Below are positions 1 through 6,366 of a DNA stretch of 13,162 nt, piece after piece. Position 1 is the first letter of the stretch, and the number at the start of each line of letters is the position of its first letter. A model generated the notes under the pieces. The model saw nothing but the letters and a program-made list of their open reading frames with translations, was not told the DNA's origin and ran no database searches. The DNA comes from Nocardioidaceae bacterium (lineage in GTDB: Bacteria; Actinomycetota; Actinomycetes; Propionibacteriales; Nocardioidaceae). The stretch is from positions 1 to 13,162 of the forward strand of contig JAGQUE010000576.1 in assembly GCA_020438665.1 (NCBI GenBank). Reading direction: 5' to 3'. The translations under genes were made by a program, and so were the position numbers.

Positions 1-2
1 AA

Positions 3-290
3 GACCCCTGGGCAACCGGAGGCCGGACCGACCTCGACAAAGCCGAACCCCTCTGCGGGTTCCACCACCACCGCATCCACGACCCCGCCTACCACCACAA
101 ACGACACCCCGACGGCACCATCACCTTCCACCGGCGGACGTGGGATCTCAGCCCTGACCGCGGAACTGAGCGGGCCGCTTCTCCTGGAACGCCGCCACGC
201 CCTCGCGGAAGTCGATGCTCGCGAGCAGCCGGAGCTGGCCGCGCTCTTCGATCGACAGCGCCGACTCGAGGTCGAGGGTGGCCTCGTTGA
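3..290 (+). CDS. 3' end of a DUF222/HNH endonuclease-like protein, partial and possibly degraded
   Basis: The frame is open from the window edge and ends with TGA at 288-290. Its first 48 or so codons read like the C-terminus of the DUF222 plus HNH proteins that are abundant in actinomycetes: a W-A-T-G-G-R-T-D-L stretch, then L-C-G-F-H-H-H-R-I-H, then H-P-D-G-T-I-T-F-H-R-R-T. Two things are odd. The residue after T-D-L-D is Lys, where the family normally has the Asn of the H-N-H triad. Family members usually stop close to the F-H-R-R-T segment (about base 140), yet here the frame continues about 48 codons into the convergent crotonase gene, with no family-like sequence. The native stop may have been lost by a rearrangement near 140-150. 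These multicopy proteins are usually of unknown function. The start and the DUF222 domain lie outside the window. Confidence 0.6.
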   Translation, partial: DPWATGGRTDLDKAEPLCGFHHHRIHDPAYHHKRHPDGTITFHRRTWDLSPDRGTERAASPGTPPRPRGSRCSRAAGAGRALRSTAPTRGRGWPR

Positions 291-939
291 TCGCGGCCTT
301 GGTGGCCGCAGCGGCGGCGGGGGCCGACGCGGCCAGCTGGGCGAGCACCGCCTCCCCCCGATCAGCGAACCCGTCGGCCGGGACGCACTCGGCGACCAGC
401 CCCCACTGCTCGGCCGTCGTCGCGTCCACCTTCTCGCCGGTGAGCGCCATCCGCATCGCCTTGGCCCGCCCGATCGACGCGGCGACCAGCGCGGTGGCAC
501 CACCGTCGGGCATCAGGCCGATGCGTGCGAAGGCCAGCACGAACGACGCCGCCTCGCTCGCCACGACATAGTCACAGGCGATAGCCAGGGAGACACCGAC
601 GCCAGCGGCGACGCCGTTGACCAGGGCGACCGTGGGCGTCGCCGATCCCGTCAAGGCACGGACGGCCTCGCCGGCGCCGTCGAGGGTCGAGGAGTCCACC
701 TGGTCGGCCAGGTCGGGACCGCTGCCGAGATCGGCGCCGGCACAGAAACCCCGGCCCTCGCCGGTCAGGGCGATCACGCGGGCGGCCGGGTCGGCGTCGA
801 GGCGGCGTACGGCGTCGGCGACCGCGAACAGCATGGCGGCGTCGACCGCGTTGAGCCGGTCGGGCGCCGCCAGGGTGATCCGGCCGACCGCCGCCACGAC
901 CTCGACGCGGACCCGGTCACTGGCGCGCACCTCGCTCAT
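148..939 (-). CDS. Enoyl-CoA hydratase/isomerase (crotonase superfamily), PaaG-like
   Basis: 263 aa, the usual crotonase length. The oxyanion-hole segments are clear: G-E-G-R-G-F-C-A-G-A-D-L (60-71) and N-G-V-A-A-G-V-G-V (108-116), followed by A-C-D-Y and I-G-L-M-P-D-G-G. Aligned by eye with rat crotonase, both catalytic Glu positions are replaced (Ser and Phe). The Asp of the P-D-G-G segment, used by PaaG-type isomerases, is kept. A ring- or double-bond isomerase, or another acyl-CoA reaction, is therefore more likely than classical 2-enoyl-CoA hydration. The ATG at 937-939 overlaps the TGA of the upstream acyl-CoA dehydrogenase by four bases (ATGA), which fixes the start and suggests translational coupling. 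It is the last gene of the four-gene unit. The same frame stays open further upstream, but that part is antisense noise of the dehydrogenase gene. The exact substrate cannot be told. Confidence 0.9.
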   Translation of the reverse strand: MSEVRASDRVRVEVVAAVGRITLAAPDRLNAVDAAMLFAVADAVRRLDADPAARVIALTGEGRGFCAGADLGSGPDLADQVDSSTLDGAGEAVRALTGSATPTVALVNGVAAGVGVSLAIACDYVVASEAASFVLAFARIGLMPDGGATALVAASIGRAKAMRMALTGEKVDATTAEQWGLVAECVPADGFADRGEAVLAQLAASAPAAAAATKAAINEATLDLESALSIEERGQLRLLASIDFREGVAAFQEKRPAQFRGQG

Positions 940-2180
940 GCGTCCTCCTCGGCCGGAGCGTCCGGGACCGCGTTGGGCAGCCGCGGTCCACGCGCGAGCT
1001 CGGCTCGCGCGATCGAGCGCAGGTGCACCTCGTCGGGGCCGTCGAAGATGCGCATCGCCCGCTGCCAGCCATACATCTCGGCGAGCGGGGTGTCGTCGCT
1101 GACGCCGGCGCCACCGTGCACCTGGATGGCCCGGTCGATGACCTGACAGCTCATCGCGGGGATCGCCGCCTTGGCCATCGCGACCAGGTGGCGCGCTGCC
1201 TTGTTGCCGTCGGCGTCGATGGTGGCCGCAGCCAGGTGACACAGCGCCCGGCCCTGCTCGATCTCCATCCGGGACAGGGCGATCTTCTCCTGGACGCTGC
1301 TCTGCGCGGCCAGCAGCTTGCCGAAGGCGACCCGCTGCTGGGTGCGCGCCACCATCAGCGCGAGGGCACGTTCGGCCACACCGAGCGACCTCATCACGTG
1401 GTGGATCCGGCCGGGGCCGAGGCGCGCCTGAGCCGCGGCGAAGCCGCCGCCCTCCTCGCCGAGGAGGTTGGCGACCGGGACGCGGACGTCGTGGTAGCGG
1501 ATCTCCACGTGACCTTGGAAGTGGTGGTGTCCCAGCACCGGCGTGGAGCGGACGAGCTCGACCCCAGGGGTGTCGATGGGCACCAGCACCATCGACTGCT
1601 GCCGGTGGACCGGCGCCTCCGGGTCGGTCTTGCCCATCACCACGAGGAGCCGGCAGCGCGGGTCGGCCGCGCCCGTGGACCACCACTTGCGACCGGTGAT
1701 GACGAACTCGTCGCCGTCGCGCACGATGCGGGTCCGGATGTTGGTCGCGTCGCTGCTCGCGACCTCGGGCTCGGTCATCGAGAACGCCGACCGGATCTCA
1801 CCTTCGAGCAGGGGCTCGAGCCACTGCTTCTTCTGCTCCTCGGTGCCGAGCAGATGCAACAGCTCCATGTTGCCGGTGTCGGGGGCGGCGCAGTTGAGTG
1901 CCTCGGGGGCCAGCTCCATGCTCCAGCCGGTGAGCTCGGCGAGCCGGGCGTACTCGAGCTGGGTGAGTCCGGACTCGTCGGGCAGGAAGAGGTTCCACAG
2001 ACCGAGCTCGCGGGCCGACGCCTTGAGCTCCTCGACGATCGGGGGAACGCTGTGGTCGGCGGGGCCGTGGACCTCGCGGTGCCGGCGGTAGGCCCTTTCA
2101 CCGGGGATCACCTGCTCGACCATGAACCGTTCGAGGATCGCCTCGAGCTCCAGCGCGCGGGCCGACGGGGTCATGTCCAT
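936..2180 (-). CDS. Acyl-CoA dehydrogenase, ACAD10/11-like
   Basis: 414 aa flavoenzyme of the acyl-CoA dehydrogenase fold, expected to introduce an alpha,beta double bond into an acyl-CoA and pass electrons to ETF. Visible motifs are the FAD/substrate segment F-S-M-T-E-P-E-V-A-S-S-D (133-144), R-I-H-H-V-M-R (258-264), R-V-A-F-G-K-L-L (283-290), Q-V-H-G-G-A-G-V (353-360) and, near the C-terminus, F-D-G-P-D-E-V-H (379-386). The last one sits where classical enzymes have Y-E-G-T, so Asp380 replaces the usual catalytic Glu. This is typical of the ACAD10/ACAD11 branch, which handles long or unusual acyl chains. The start could be the ATG at 2178-2180 or the one two codons later. Neither has a clear Shine-Dalgarno sequence. 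A 32-base gap separates it from the racemase-like gene, and its stop overlaps the crotonase start. Confidence 0.93.
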   Translation of the reverse strand: MDMTPSARALELEAILERFMVEQVIPGERAYRRHREVHGPADHSVPPIVEELKASARELGLWNLFLPDESGLTQLEYARLAELTGWSMELAPEALNCAAPDTGNMELLHLLGTEEQKKQWLEPLLEGEIRSAFSMTEPEVASSDATNIRTRIVRDGDEFVITGRKWWSTGAADPRCRLLVVMGKTDPEAPVHRQQSMVLVPIDTPGVELVRSTPVLGHHHFQGHVEIRYHDVRVPVANLLGEEGGGFAAAQARLGPGRIHHVMRSLGVAERALALMVARTQQRVAFGKLLAAQSSVQEKIALSRMEIEQGRALCHLAAATIDADGNKAARHLVAMAKAAIPAMSCQVIDRAIQVHGGAGVSDDTPLAEMYGWQRAMRIFDGPDEVHLRSIARAELARGPRLPNAVPDAPAEEDA

Positions 2181-2212
2181 GCGCCGACGCTATCGCTGCT
2201 GACCCGGCGCGG

Positions 2213-3397
2213 TCAGGCCTGGGTGATGGCGCCGGTGGCGAGCAGCGCGTCGACCTCGGCGGCGGAGAAGCCGTGGGCCAGGAGATAGGTCGACGTGTCG
2301 GACCCCGGGGGGCGCTCGGGGCCTGGATCGAGCGCCGGGGTGTCGGAGAACCGTGGCGCCACCCGGGGCACGACCGCGCCGTCGACCTCGGCGAAGACGC
2401 CGCGGGCGCGCAGGTGAGGGTGGTCGGGGGCCTCGCCGAGGCCGAGCACCGGCGCCACGCATGCGTCGGACCCGGCGAACTGAGCCGCCCACTCGTCGCG
2501 GGTCCGGGTGGCGAAGGCCGCCGCGAACGCCGCCCGGTGCCGCGGCCAGGCCGCGACGTCGTACTGATCCTCGGGGAAGGACAGGCCGAGGCCCTCGAGC
2601 AGCAGGGCATAGAACTGCGGCTCGAGCGCGCCCACGCTGACGTGCTTGCCGTCGGCACACGCGTAGGTGTCATAGAAGGGCGCGCCGCCGTCGAGGAGGT
2701 TCACCCCACGCCGGTCCTGCCACATGCCGGCGTTGAACATCCCGAAGAGCATGGTCACCAGGGACGCCGCGCCGTCGACCATCGCGGCGTCGATGACCTG
2801 TCCGCGTCCGGTGGTCCGACGCGCGTGCAGGGCGGCCAGGATCCCGATGACCAACGGGAAGGTGCCCCCGCCGAAGTCGGCCAGCACGTTGACGGGCGGC
2901 ATCGGCTTGTCGGCACCGCCGACCAGATGGAGGGCGCCGGTGATGGAGGCATAGCTGATGTCGTGGCCGGCCGTCTCGGCCCACGGCCCGGTCTGGCCCC
3001 ACCCGGTCATCCGGCCATAGACGAGTCCTGGGTTGCGCGCCAGGCAGACGTCGGGCCCGAGACCGAGCCGTTCGAGGACGCCGGGCCGCATCCCTTCGAT
3101 GAGCACGTCGGCCTCCTCGAGCAGCCGCAGCACCACCTCGCGCCCGTCCTCGCTCTTGAGATCGACGGCGACGCTGGGGCGCGACCGGCGCAGCCCGTCG
3201 GAGGCCAGCGCCAGCAGGCCTCCTCCGCCGGGGCGGTCGATGCGGACGACGTCGGCGCCGAGCTCGGCGAGGAGCAGCGCGGCGAACGGCGCCGGTCCGA
3301 TGCCCGCCAGCTCGACGATCCGAACCCCGGCCAGCGGACCTCCGGTCCTCGGGTCCGGTACGGCAGGGGCGGGCTGCTCGGGCGATGTCGAGGTCAC
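2213..3397 (-). CDS. Alpha-methylacyl-CoA racemase-like protein (CaiB/BaiF family III)
   Basis: 394 aa. The N-terminal Rossmann-like segment L-A-G-V-R-I-V-E-L-A-G-I-G-P followed by L-G-A-D-V-V-R-I-D-R-P is typical of the family. Three residues match the acid/base set known for mycobacterial MCR: His145 in A-G-H-D-I, Asp174 in A-D-F-G-G-G and Glu259 in G-A-L-E-P-Q-F-Y, with nearly the same spacing. The His separates racemases from CoA transferases such as formyl-CoA transferase. The C-terminal A-R-G-V-F-A-E-V-D-G and A-P-R-F-S-D-T-P segments also fit racemases. Epimerising 2-methylacyl-CoAs to the 2S form would feed the adjacent acyl-CoA dehydrogenase. The start is GTG at 3395-3397, overlapping the TGA of the propeller gene (GTGA), and no other plausible start was found nearby. 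A CoA-transferase activity cannot be fully excluded. Confidence 0.9.
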   Translation of the reverse strand: MTSTSPEQPAPAVPDPRTGGPLAGVRIVELAGIGPAPFAALLLAELGADVVRIDRPGGGGLLALASDGLRRSRPSVAVDLKSEDGREVVLRLLEEADVLIEGMRPGVLERLGLGPDVCLARNPGLVYGRMTGWGQTGPWAETAGHDISYASITGALHLVGGADKPMPPVNVLADFGGGTFPLVIGILAALHARRTTGRGQVIDAAMVDGAASLVTMLFGMFNAGMWQDRRGVNLLDGGAPFYDTYACADGKHVSVGALEPQFYALLLEGLGLSFPEDQYDVAAWPRHRAAFAAAFATRTRDEWAAQFAGSDACVAPVLGLGEAPDHPHLRARGVFAEVDGAVVPRVAPRFSDTPALDPGPERPPGSDTSTYLLAHGFSAAEVDALLATGAITQA

Positions 3398-4584
3398 CTG
3401 GCCGATGATGCCGCACGGGCGCGCATGATCCGCACCTTGAGCGGGTGCTCCTCCCGTTTCCAGAGCACCACGACGTCGCCGTTGTGCGCGATCTTGGTGA
3501 CCACCGACTCCATACCGGCCGAGTCGGCGAGGGCCGACAGGTTGATCGGCGGCGACCAGAGCCCACCGGCCGGGTGGAAGGACCCCTCGAGGGCGTCATC
3601 ACCCCAGGCGAGGAACACCTCGCAGGTCTGGTTGGTCGCCAGCGACAGGAAGCCGAACCTGTCACCGGTGAGCAGGCGTTCGGGTTTGGACCACGCGCCG
3701 TCGCGGGTCCGCTCGACGATGTCCAGCCAGCCGCCCTCGGTGCTGCCGCTGATGGCTGCCACGGCGCTGTGGACATCGCACGGGGACAGCGCGAACCAGT
3801 CGACCTCCGCGGGGCCGATCTGTTCGGGCACGCTCCAGGTCCCGTCGACGGATCGGGCCACGCCGTGCGCCGAGGAGAAGTCCGGGGAGAACAGCACGGT
3901 CGCGTTGCCCGCGGCGTCCACGGCCAGCACCGGGCTGTAGCCCTCCGCCGCGACTCGGACCGGGTCCGACCAGTAGCCACCGGGCTGCCGGACACGCTCC
4001 AGCAGCTCGCCGGGAAGGCTGAGGGTCTGCCGGCCATAGAGCACGACGGCACGACCGACGGCGTCGATCCCGACCGATGGGCACTCCGAGCCGTCCTCGG
4101 GCGTCAGCGTGACGACGTCCTCCCACGGGCCCTGGCGGCCACGCCAGACAGCCCGGACCCGCCAGTGAGTGCTGCGGTCGGTGCGGACGGCCCAGGCGAT
4201 CACCACGTCACCGCCGGGGTTGGCAGCCACGGCCACACTCGAGGCGTAGGACGTCCCCGTGCCGGCCTCGAGCACGACGGGGTCGCTCCACCCGACATCC
4301 TGATCGCGCCAGCGCGCCGCCTCGACGCCGTTCATCCGCGGCCCGTCCATGCTGAGCCAGACCGCCGTGACCGAGCCCTGGTCGTCGACAGTGAGCTTGG
4401 GGTGCCACCCGTGCCCGATGACCATCGGTGCGCTCCAGCGCCCACCGGCAGGATGGCGGATCGCGACGACCTCGCGCGGCGGCGCGAAATCGGCCCAGAC
4501 GACGGTCACGTTGCCATCGGGGTCGATGGCCGCGTCGGCGCCATAGGGCGACTCGGCGAGCTCCTTGATCGGAGTCCACAGCAT
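3394..4584 (-). CDS. Predicted cytosolic eight-bladed beta-propeller protein of unknown function
   Basis: 396 aa with no signal peptide or membrane segment. The sequence is eight degenerate repeats of about 45-50 residues. Each has a strand of the form D-x-x-G-x-V-x-V-V-W (the last residues of these strands fall at 30, 76, 131, 183, 232, about 278, 327 and 375) and a strand with W-S-x-P or a variant (Trp3, 50, 99, 154, 205, 250, 298, 343). The protein begins with the second motif (L-W-T-P-I) and ends with the first, so the two termini should complete one blade (Velcro closure). This supports the ATG at 4582-4584, which has GGAGGT seven bases upstream. An upstream extension of the frame lacks the pattern. 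It overlaps the racemase-like gene by four bases, so it is probably co-expressed with the acyl-CoA enzymes. No catalytic motif (for example a sialidase Asp-box) stands out. The function is unknown. Confidence 0.82.
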   Translation of the reverse strand: MLWTPIKELAESPYGADAAIDPDGNVTVVWADFAPPREVVAIRHPAGGRWSAPMVIGHGWHPKLTVDDQGSVTAVWLSMDGPRMNGVEAARWRDQDVGWSDPVVLEAGTGTSYASSVAVAANPGGDVVIAWAVRTDRSTHWRVRAVWRGRQGPWEDVVTLTPEDGSECPSVGIDAVGRAVVLYGRQTLSLPGELLERVRQPGGYWSDPVRVAAEGYSPVLAVDAAGNATVLFSPDFSSAHGVARSVDGTWSVPEQIGPAEVDWFALSPCDVHSAVAAISGSTEGGWLDIVERTRDGAWSKPERLLTGDRFGFLSLATNQTCEVFLAWGDDALEGSFHPAGGLWSPPINLSALADSAGMESVVTKIAHNGDVVVLWKREEHPLKVRIMRARAASSAR

Positions 4585-4591
4585 CACGCGC

Positions 4592-4597
4592 ACCTCC
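4592..4597 (-). promoter_or_regulatory. Ribosome binding site deciding the propeller gene start
   Basis: GGAGGT on the minus strand, seven bases before the ATG at 4584. It argues against the longer open frame that begins near 4710. Confidence 0.75.
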
Positions 4598-4705
4598 GAA
4601 ACCGCCCCGAGACCGAGGCCGACGGGGCGTGGTCCACCCATGACCCCCGGGGCTGGTCCTGCCCTCAGGTTAGGTCCGCTGGGCGCAGCCGACGGTGTGA
4701 CGACG

Positions 4706-4720
4706 GCCACGTGCGGTGGC
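4706..4720 (-). terminator. Weak hairpin downstream of the MFS gene
   Basis: Five-base perfect stem (GCCAC/GTGGC) with a five-base loop, about 30 bases after the MFS stop codon and inside the 165-bp gap before the propeller gene. There is no U-tract. It may mark partial termination or may be chance. Nothing else in this gap is convincing as a gene or promoter. Confidence 0.2.
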
Positions 4721-4749
4721 AGAATCTTGCCTACCCCCGCGTCGGCGCG

Positions 4750-6036
4750 TCAGGGGAGGAGCGGTCGCGCGCGGGCCCGCGGATGCGTCTCGTCCATGCG
4801 TACGAGCACGACGAGCCCGGAGAGGGCGGTGAGCGCAGCGACGACACCGACCGCGGGCCGGACGCCATAGAGGTCGGCGAGGACGCCTGCGACCAGCGCG
4901 CCCACGGCGAAGCCACCGTCGCGCCACAGCCGGTAGGTGCCGAGCGCGCGGGCGCGCCAGCTCGGGTGGGCGACGTCACCGATCGACGCCAGCAGCGTCG
5001 GGTAGACCATCGCCGTGCCGAGGCCGAGCAGCACCAGCGCGACGGCCCACCCGGTGAACCCGCTGAGCGAGGCCACCATGGCCAGCGCCACCGCTTGGAG
5101 CAGCATGCCGCCGACGATGAGCCCCTTGCGTCCCCAGCGATCCGAGAGTGCCCCCGTCGCCAGCTGGCTCAGACCCCACACGGCCGGATAGAGCGCCGCC
5201 AGCACGCCGATCCGGCCGATCGTCAGCCCGGCCCCGAGGAACAGGACGGGGAACAGGCCCCAGGCAAGCCCGTCGTTGAGGTTGTTGACCAGGCCCGCCT
5301 GGCTGGCGGCGGACAGGGCGGGGTCGCGCAGCGAGGTCCGCGTGAAGACGTCACGGTCGCTGAGCCGCTCGACATCCGACGCAGCGTCACCCGCAGCAGG
5401 CGCGAACCGGACGGCCTCATGACGCGCATGCCCCTGGGTCTCTCGTACGGCGAGCGCGCTGAGACCCAGCCCCAGAGCGACGATGACGAGCCCGAGATAG
5501 AACGGCTGTGGCCGCAGGCCATAGGACGACGCGAGCGCCCCGGTGGCCATGGCCATCGCCGCGACAGCGGCATAGCCGGCGGCCTCGTTGAGCCCCATCG
5601 CCAGGCCGCGCCGCTGCGGGCCTACCAGGTCGACCTTCATGACGACCGTGGTCGACCAGGTCAGGCCGTGGCTGACGCCGAGCAGCACGTTGGCGAGGAT
5701 GACCCATCCCCAGGCCGGAGCCCAGATCAGCAGGATCGGCACCGGGACGGCGACAACCCATCCCGTGACCAGCACGGGCTTGCGGCCGACGCGGTCCGAC
5801 CAGGCGCCGGCGAGATAGTTGGTGGCCGCCTTGGCCAGGCCGAACGCGAGGATGAAGGTGAGCGCCGAGGAATAGGCGTCGAGGTGGAACTCCTCGGCGG
5901 CGAGCAGTGGGAGCACGGTGCGCTCCTGACCGAGCGCCGCGCCCACGAGGGCGTTGATGCCGACGAGCAGGCCGAACTGCGCAAGGTTCTGGCGCAGGCC
6001 GAGCCGCACGGGGGCGTCGCCGGGAGACGGAGACAT
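4750..6036 (-). CDS. Major facilitator superfamily (MFS) transporter
   Basis: 428 aa with about 12 hydrophobic segments in two six-helix halves. The MFS loop 2-3 motif occurs in both halves: G-A-W-S-D-R-V-G-R-K-P (77-87) and G-A-L-S-D-R-W-G-R-K-G (295-305). A charged central loop lies around residues 199-240. It is an inner-membrane secondary transporter, and the substrate cannot be read from sequence. The start is the ATG at 6034-6036, preceded by GGGAGGA with a six-base spacer. The frame is open about 160 bases further upstream, but that part is Arg/Pro-rich and overlaps leader hairpins, so I treat it as non-coding. The gene is divergent from the ArsR-rhodanese regulator, which suggests regulation by that protein and an efflux or uptake role tied to a sulfur or thiol stress (inference). 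Confidence 0.92.
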   Translation of the reverse strand: MSPSPGDAPVRLGLRQNLAQFGLLVGINALVGAALGQERTVLPLLAAEEFHLDAYSSALTFILAFGLAKAATNYLAGAWSDRVGRKPVLVTGWVVAVPVPILLIWAPAWGWVILANVLLGVSHGLTWSTTVVMKVDLVGPQRRGLAMGLNEAAGYAAVAAMAMATGALASSYGLRPQPFYLGLVIVALGLGLSALAVRETQGHARHEAVRFAPAAGDAASDVERLSDRDVFTRTSLRDPALSAASQAGLVNNLNDGLAWGLFPVLFLGAGLTIGRIGVLAALYPAVWGLSQLATGALSDRWGRKGLIVGGMLLQAVALAMVASLSGFTGWAVALVLLGLGTAMVYPTLLASIGDVAHPSWRARALGTYRLWRDGGFAVGALVAGVLADLYGVRPAVGVVAALTALSGLVVLVRMDETHPRARARPLLP

Positions 6037-6042
6037 CGCCAG

Positions 6043-6049
6043 TCCTCCC
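6043..6049 (-). promoter_or_regulatory. Ribosome binding site of the MFS gene
   Basis: GGGAGGA on the minus strand with a six-base spacer to the ATG at 6036. It selects this start over the two in-frame ATGs further upstream. Confidence 0.75.
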
Positions 6050-6075
6050 TCGCGTCGTGGTCGGCGGCAGGCTAC

Positions 6076-6141
6076 AGCCGGACAACGAGCGACCCGGGCC
6101 AGGGAGCAGGGTTGCTCCGACCCGGGTCGTGGTGGCCGGCT
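6076..6141 (-). promoter_or_regulatory. Structured 5' leader element of the MFS gene (three stacked helices)
   Basis: Read on the minus strand, three nested perfect helices form one long foldback. The outer helix is AGCCGG/CCGGCT (6136-6141 with 6076-6081). The middle is CGACCCGGG/CCCGGGTCG (6121-6129 with 6090-6098). The inner is GGAGCA/TGCTCC (6113-6118 with 6103-6108), closed by an ACCC loop. Internal loops are 6/8 and 2/4 bases. The element ends 39 bases before the MFS start codon, between a likely promoter and the ribosome binding site. I do not recognise it as a known riboswitch class. A cis-regulatory RNA, an attenuator or a protein site on DNA are all possible. Confidence 0.45.
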
Positions 6142-6248
6142 CATCGGATCCCCGTCGCCCTCCAGGGCCGCCGCATCCTTCGACCCCGAGATGAGCAAGG
6201 AGTCAGCTGCCCTGGACGACGCTCTCCGATGAGCTGCTGTCCGGCAGG

Positions 6249-6295
6249 CCGTCCCCGGTGGTGGGGTCGGGGACGGCTCCGCCGATCAGCGGAGC
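6249..6295. repeat. Two abutting perfect hairpins
   Basis: The first has a nine-base perfect stem (CCGTCCCCG/CGGGGACGG, 6249-6257 and 6268-6276) with a ten-base loop. The second has a seven-base perfect stem (GCTCCGC/GCGGAGC, 6276-6282 and 6289-6295) with a six-base loop, and shares base 6276. They would lie in the distal 5' leader of the MFS transcript, or upstream of the regulator promoter. Neither has a U-tract on either strand. Confidence 0.5.
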
Positions 6296-6323
6296 CCGGT
6301 CGGGGGGGTGCCTCCCGAGCTCC

Positions 6324-6352
6324 TTTACTATTCAAGTGATTGCTTGAACAAT
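6324..6352 (+). promoter_or_regulatory. Candidate promoter of the ArsR-rhodanese gene
   Basis: TTTACT (6324-6329) and AACAAT (6347-6352) are separated by exactly 17 bases, and each matches four of six sigma-70-like consensus bases. The stretch is clearly richer in A/T than its surroundings. The inverted repeat described separately lies between the hexamers, the arrangement expected for repression. The match is only moderate. Confidence 0.4.
6331..6348. promoter_or_regulatory. ArsR/SmtB-type operator candidate
   Basis: Perfect 6-6-6 inverted repeat TTCAAG-N6-CTTGAA, in an AT-rich pocket 18 bases before the ArsR-rhodanese start. TCAA-N-TTGA dyads are the usual type of site for ArsR-family repressors. 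It overlaps the candidate promoter and faces the MFS gene on the other side, so one site could control both directions (inference). Confidence 0.65.
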
Positions 6353-6366
6353 AGCAGACGTGAAGA

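Larger units (their letters stand above)
6037..6366. other. Divergent intergenic region between MFS and ArsR-rhodanese genes
   Basis: 330 bases without a supported gene. From left to right it holds the MFS ribosome binding site, a three-helix foldback (6076-6141), about 100 bases with no clear signal, two abutting hairpins (6249-6295), and an AT-richer stretch (6324-6356) with a perfect inverted repeat between promoter-like hexamers. Short open frames crossing it have no recognisable content. Confidence 0.7.

Noticed and set aside
1023..2288. Plus-strand open frame of about 420 codons opposite the acyl-CoA dehydrogenase gene
   Set aside because: It has no recognisable domain or ribosome binding site and mirrors the codon structure of the real gene on the other strand.
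4667..4672. TAACCT as -10 element for the propeller gene (minus strand)
   Set aside because: There is no -35-like hexamer 16-18 bases upstream, and the gene could equally be read through from the MFS transcript.
4585..4710. Forty-two residue N-terminal extension of the cytosolic propeller
   Set aside because: The repeat pattern begins exactly at the internal ATG (4584), which has an ideal ribosome binding site. The extension is Pro/Gly-rich with no signal peptide.
6191..6232. Thirteen-codon leader peptide on the plus strand (M-S-K-E-S-A...)
   Set aside because: No ribosome binding site, no promoter before it, and no run of regulatory codons. A chance ATG-to-TGA frame is more likely.
3445..6339. 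A very long plus-strand open frame (over 900 codons) across the propeller and MFS genes
   Set aside because: It is the antisense of two well-supported minus-strand genes. Its product is a low-complexity Arg/Asp/Gly/His-rich string, as expected from the complementary frame of high-GC genes.
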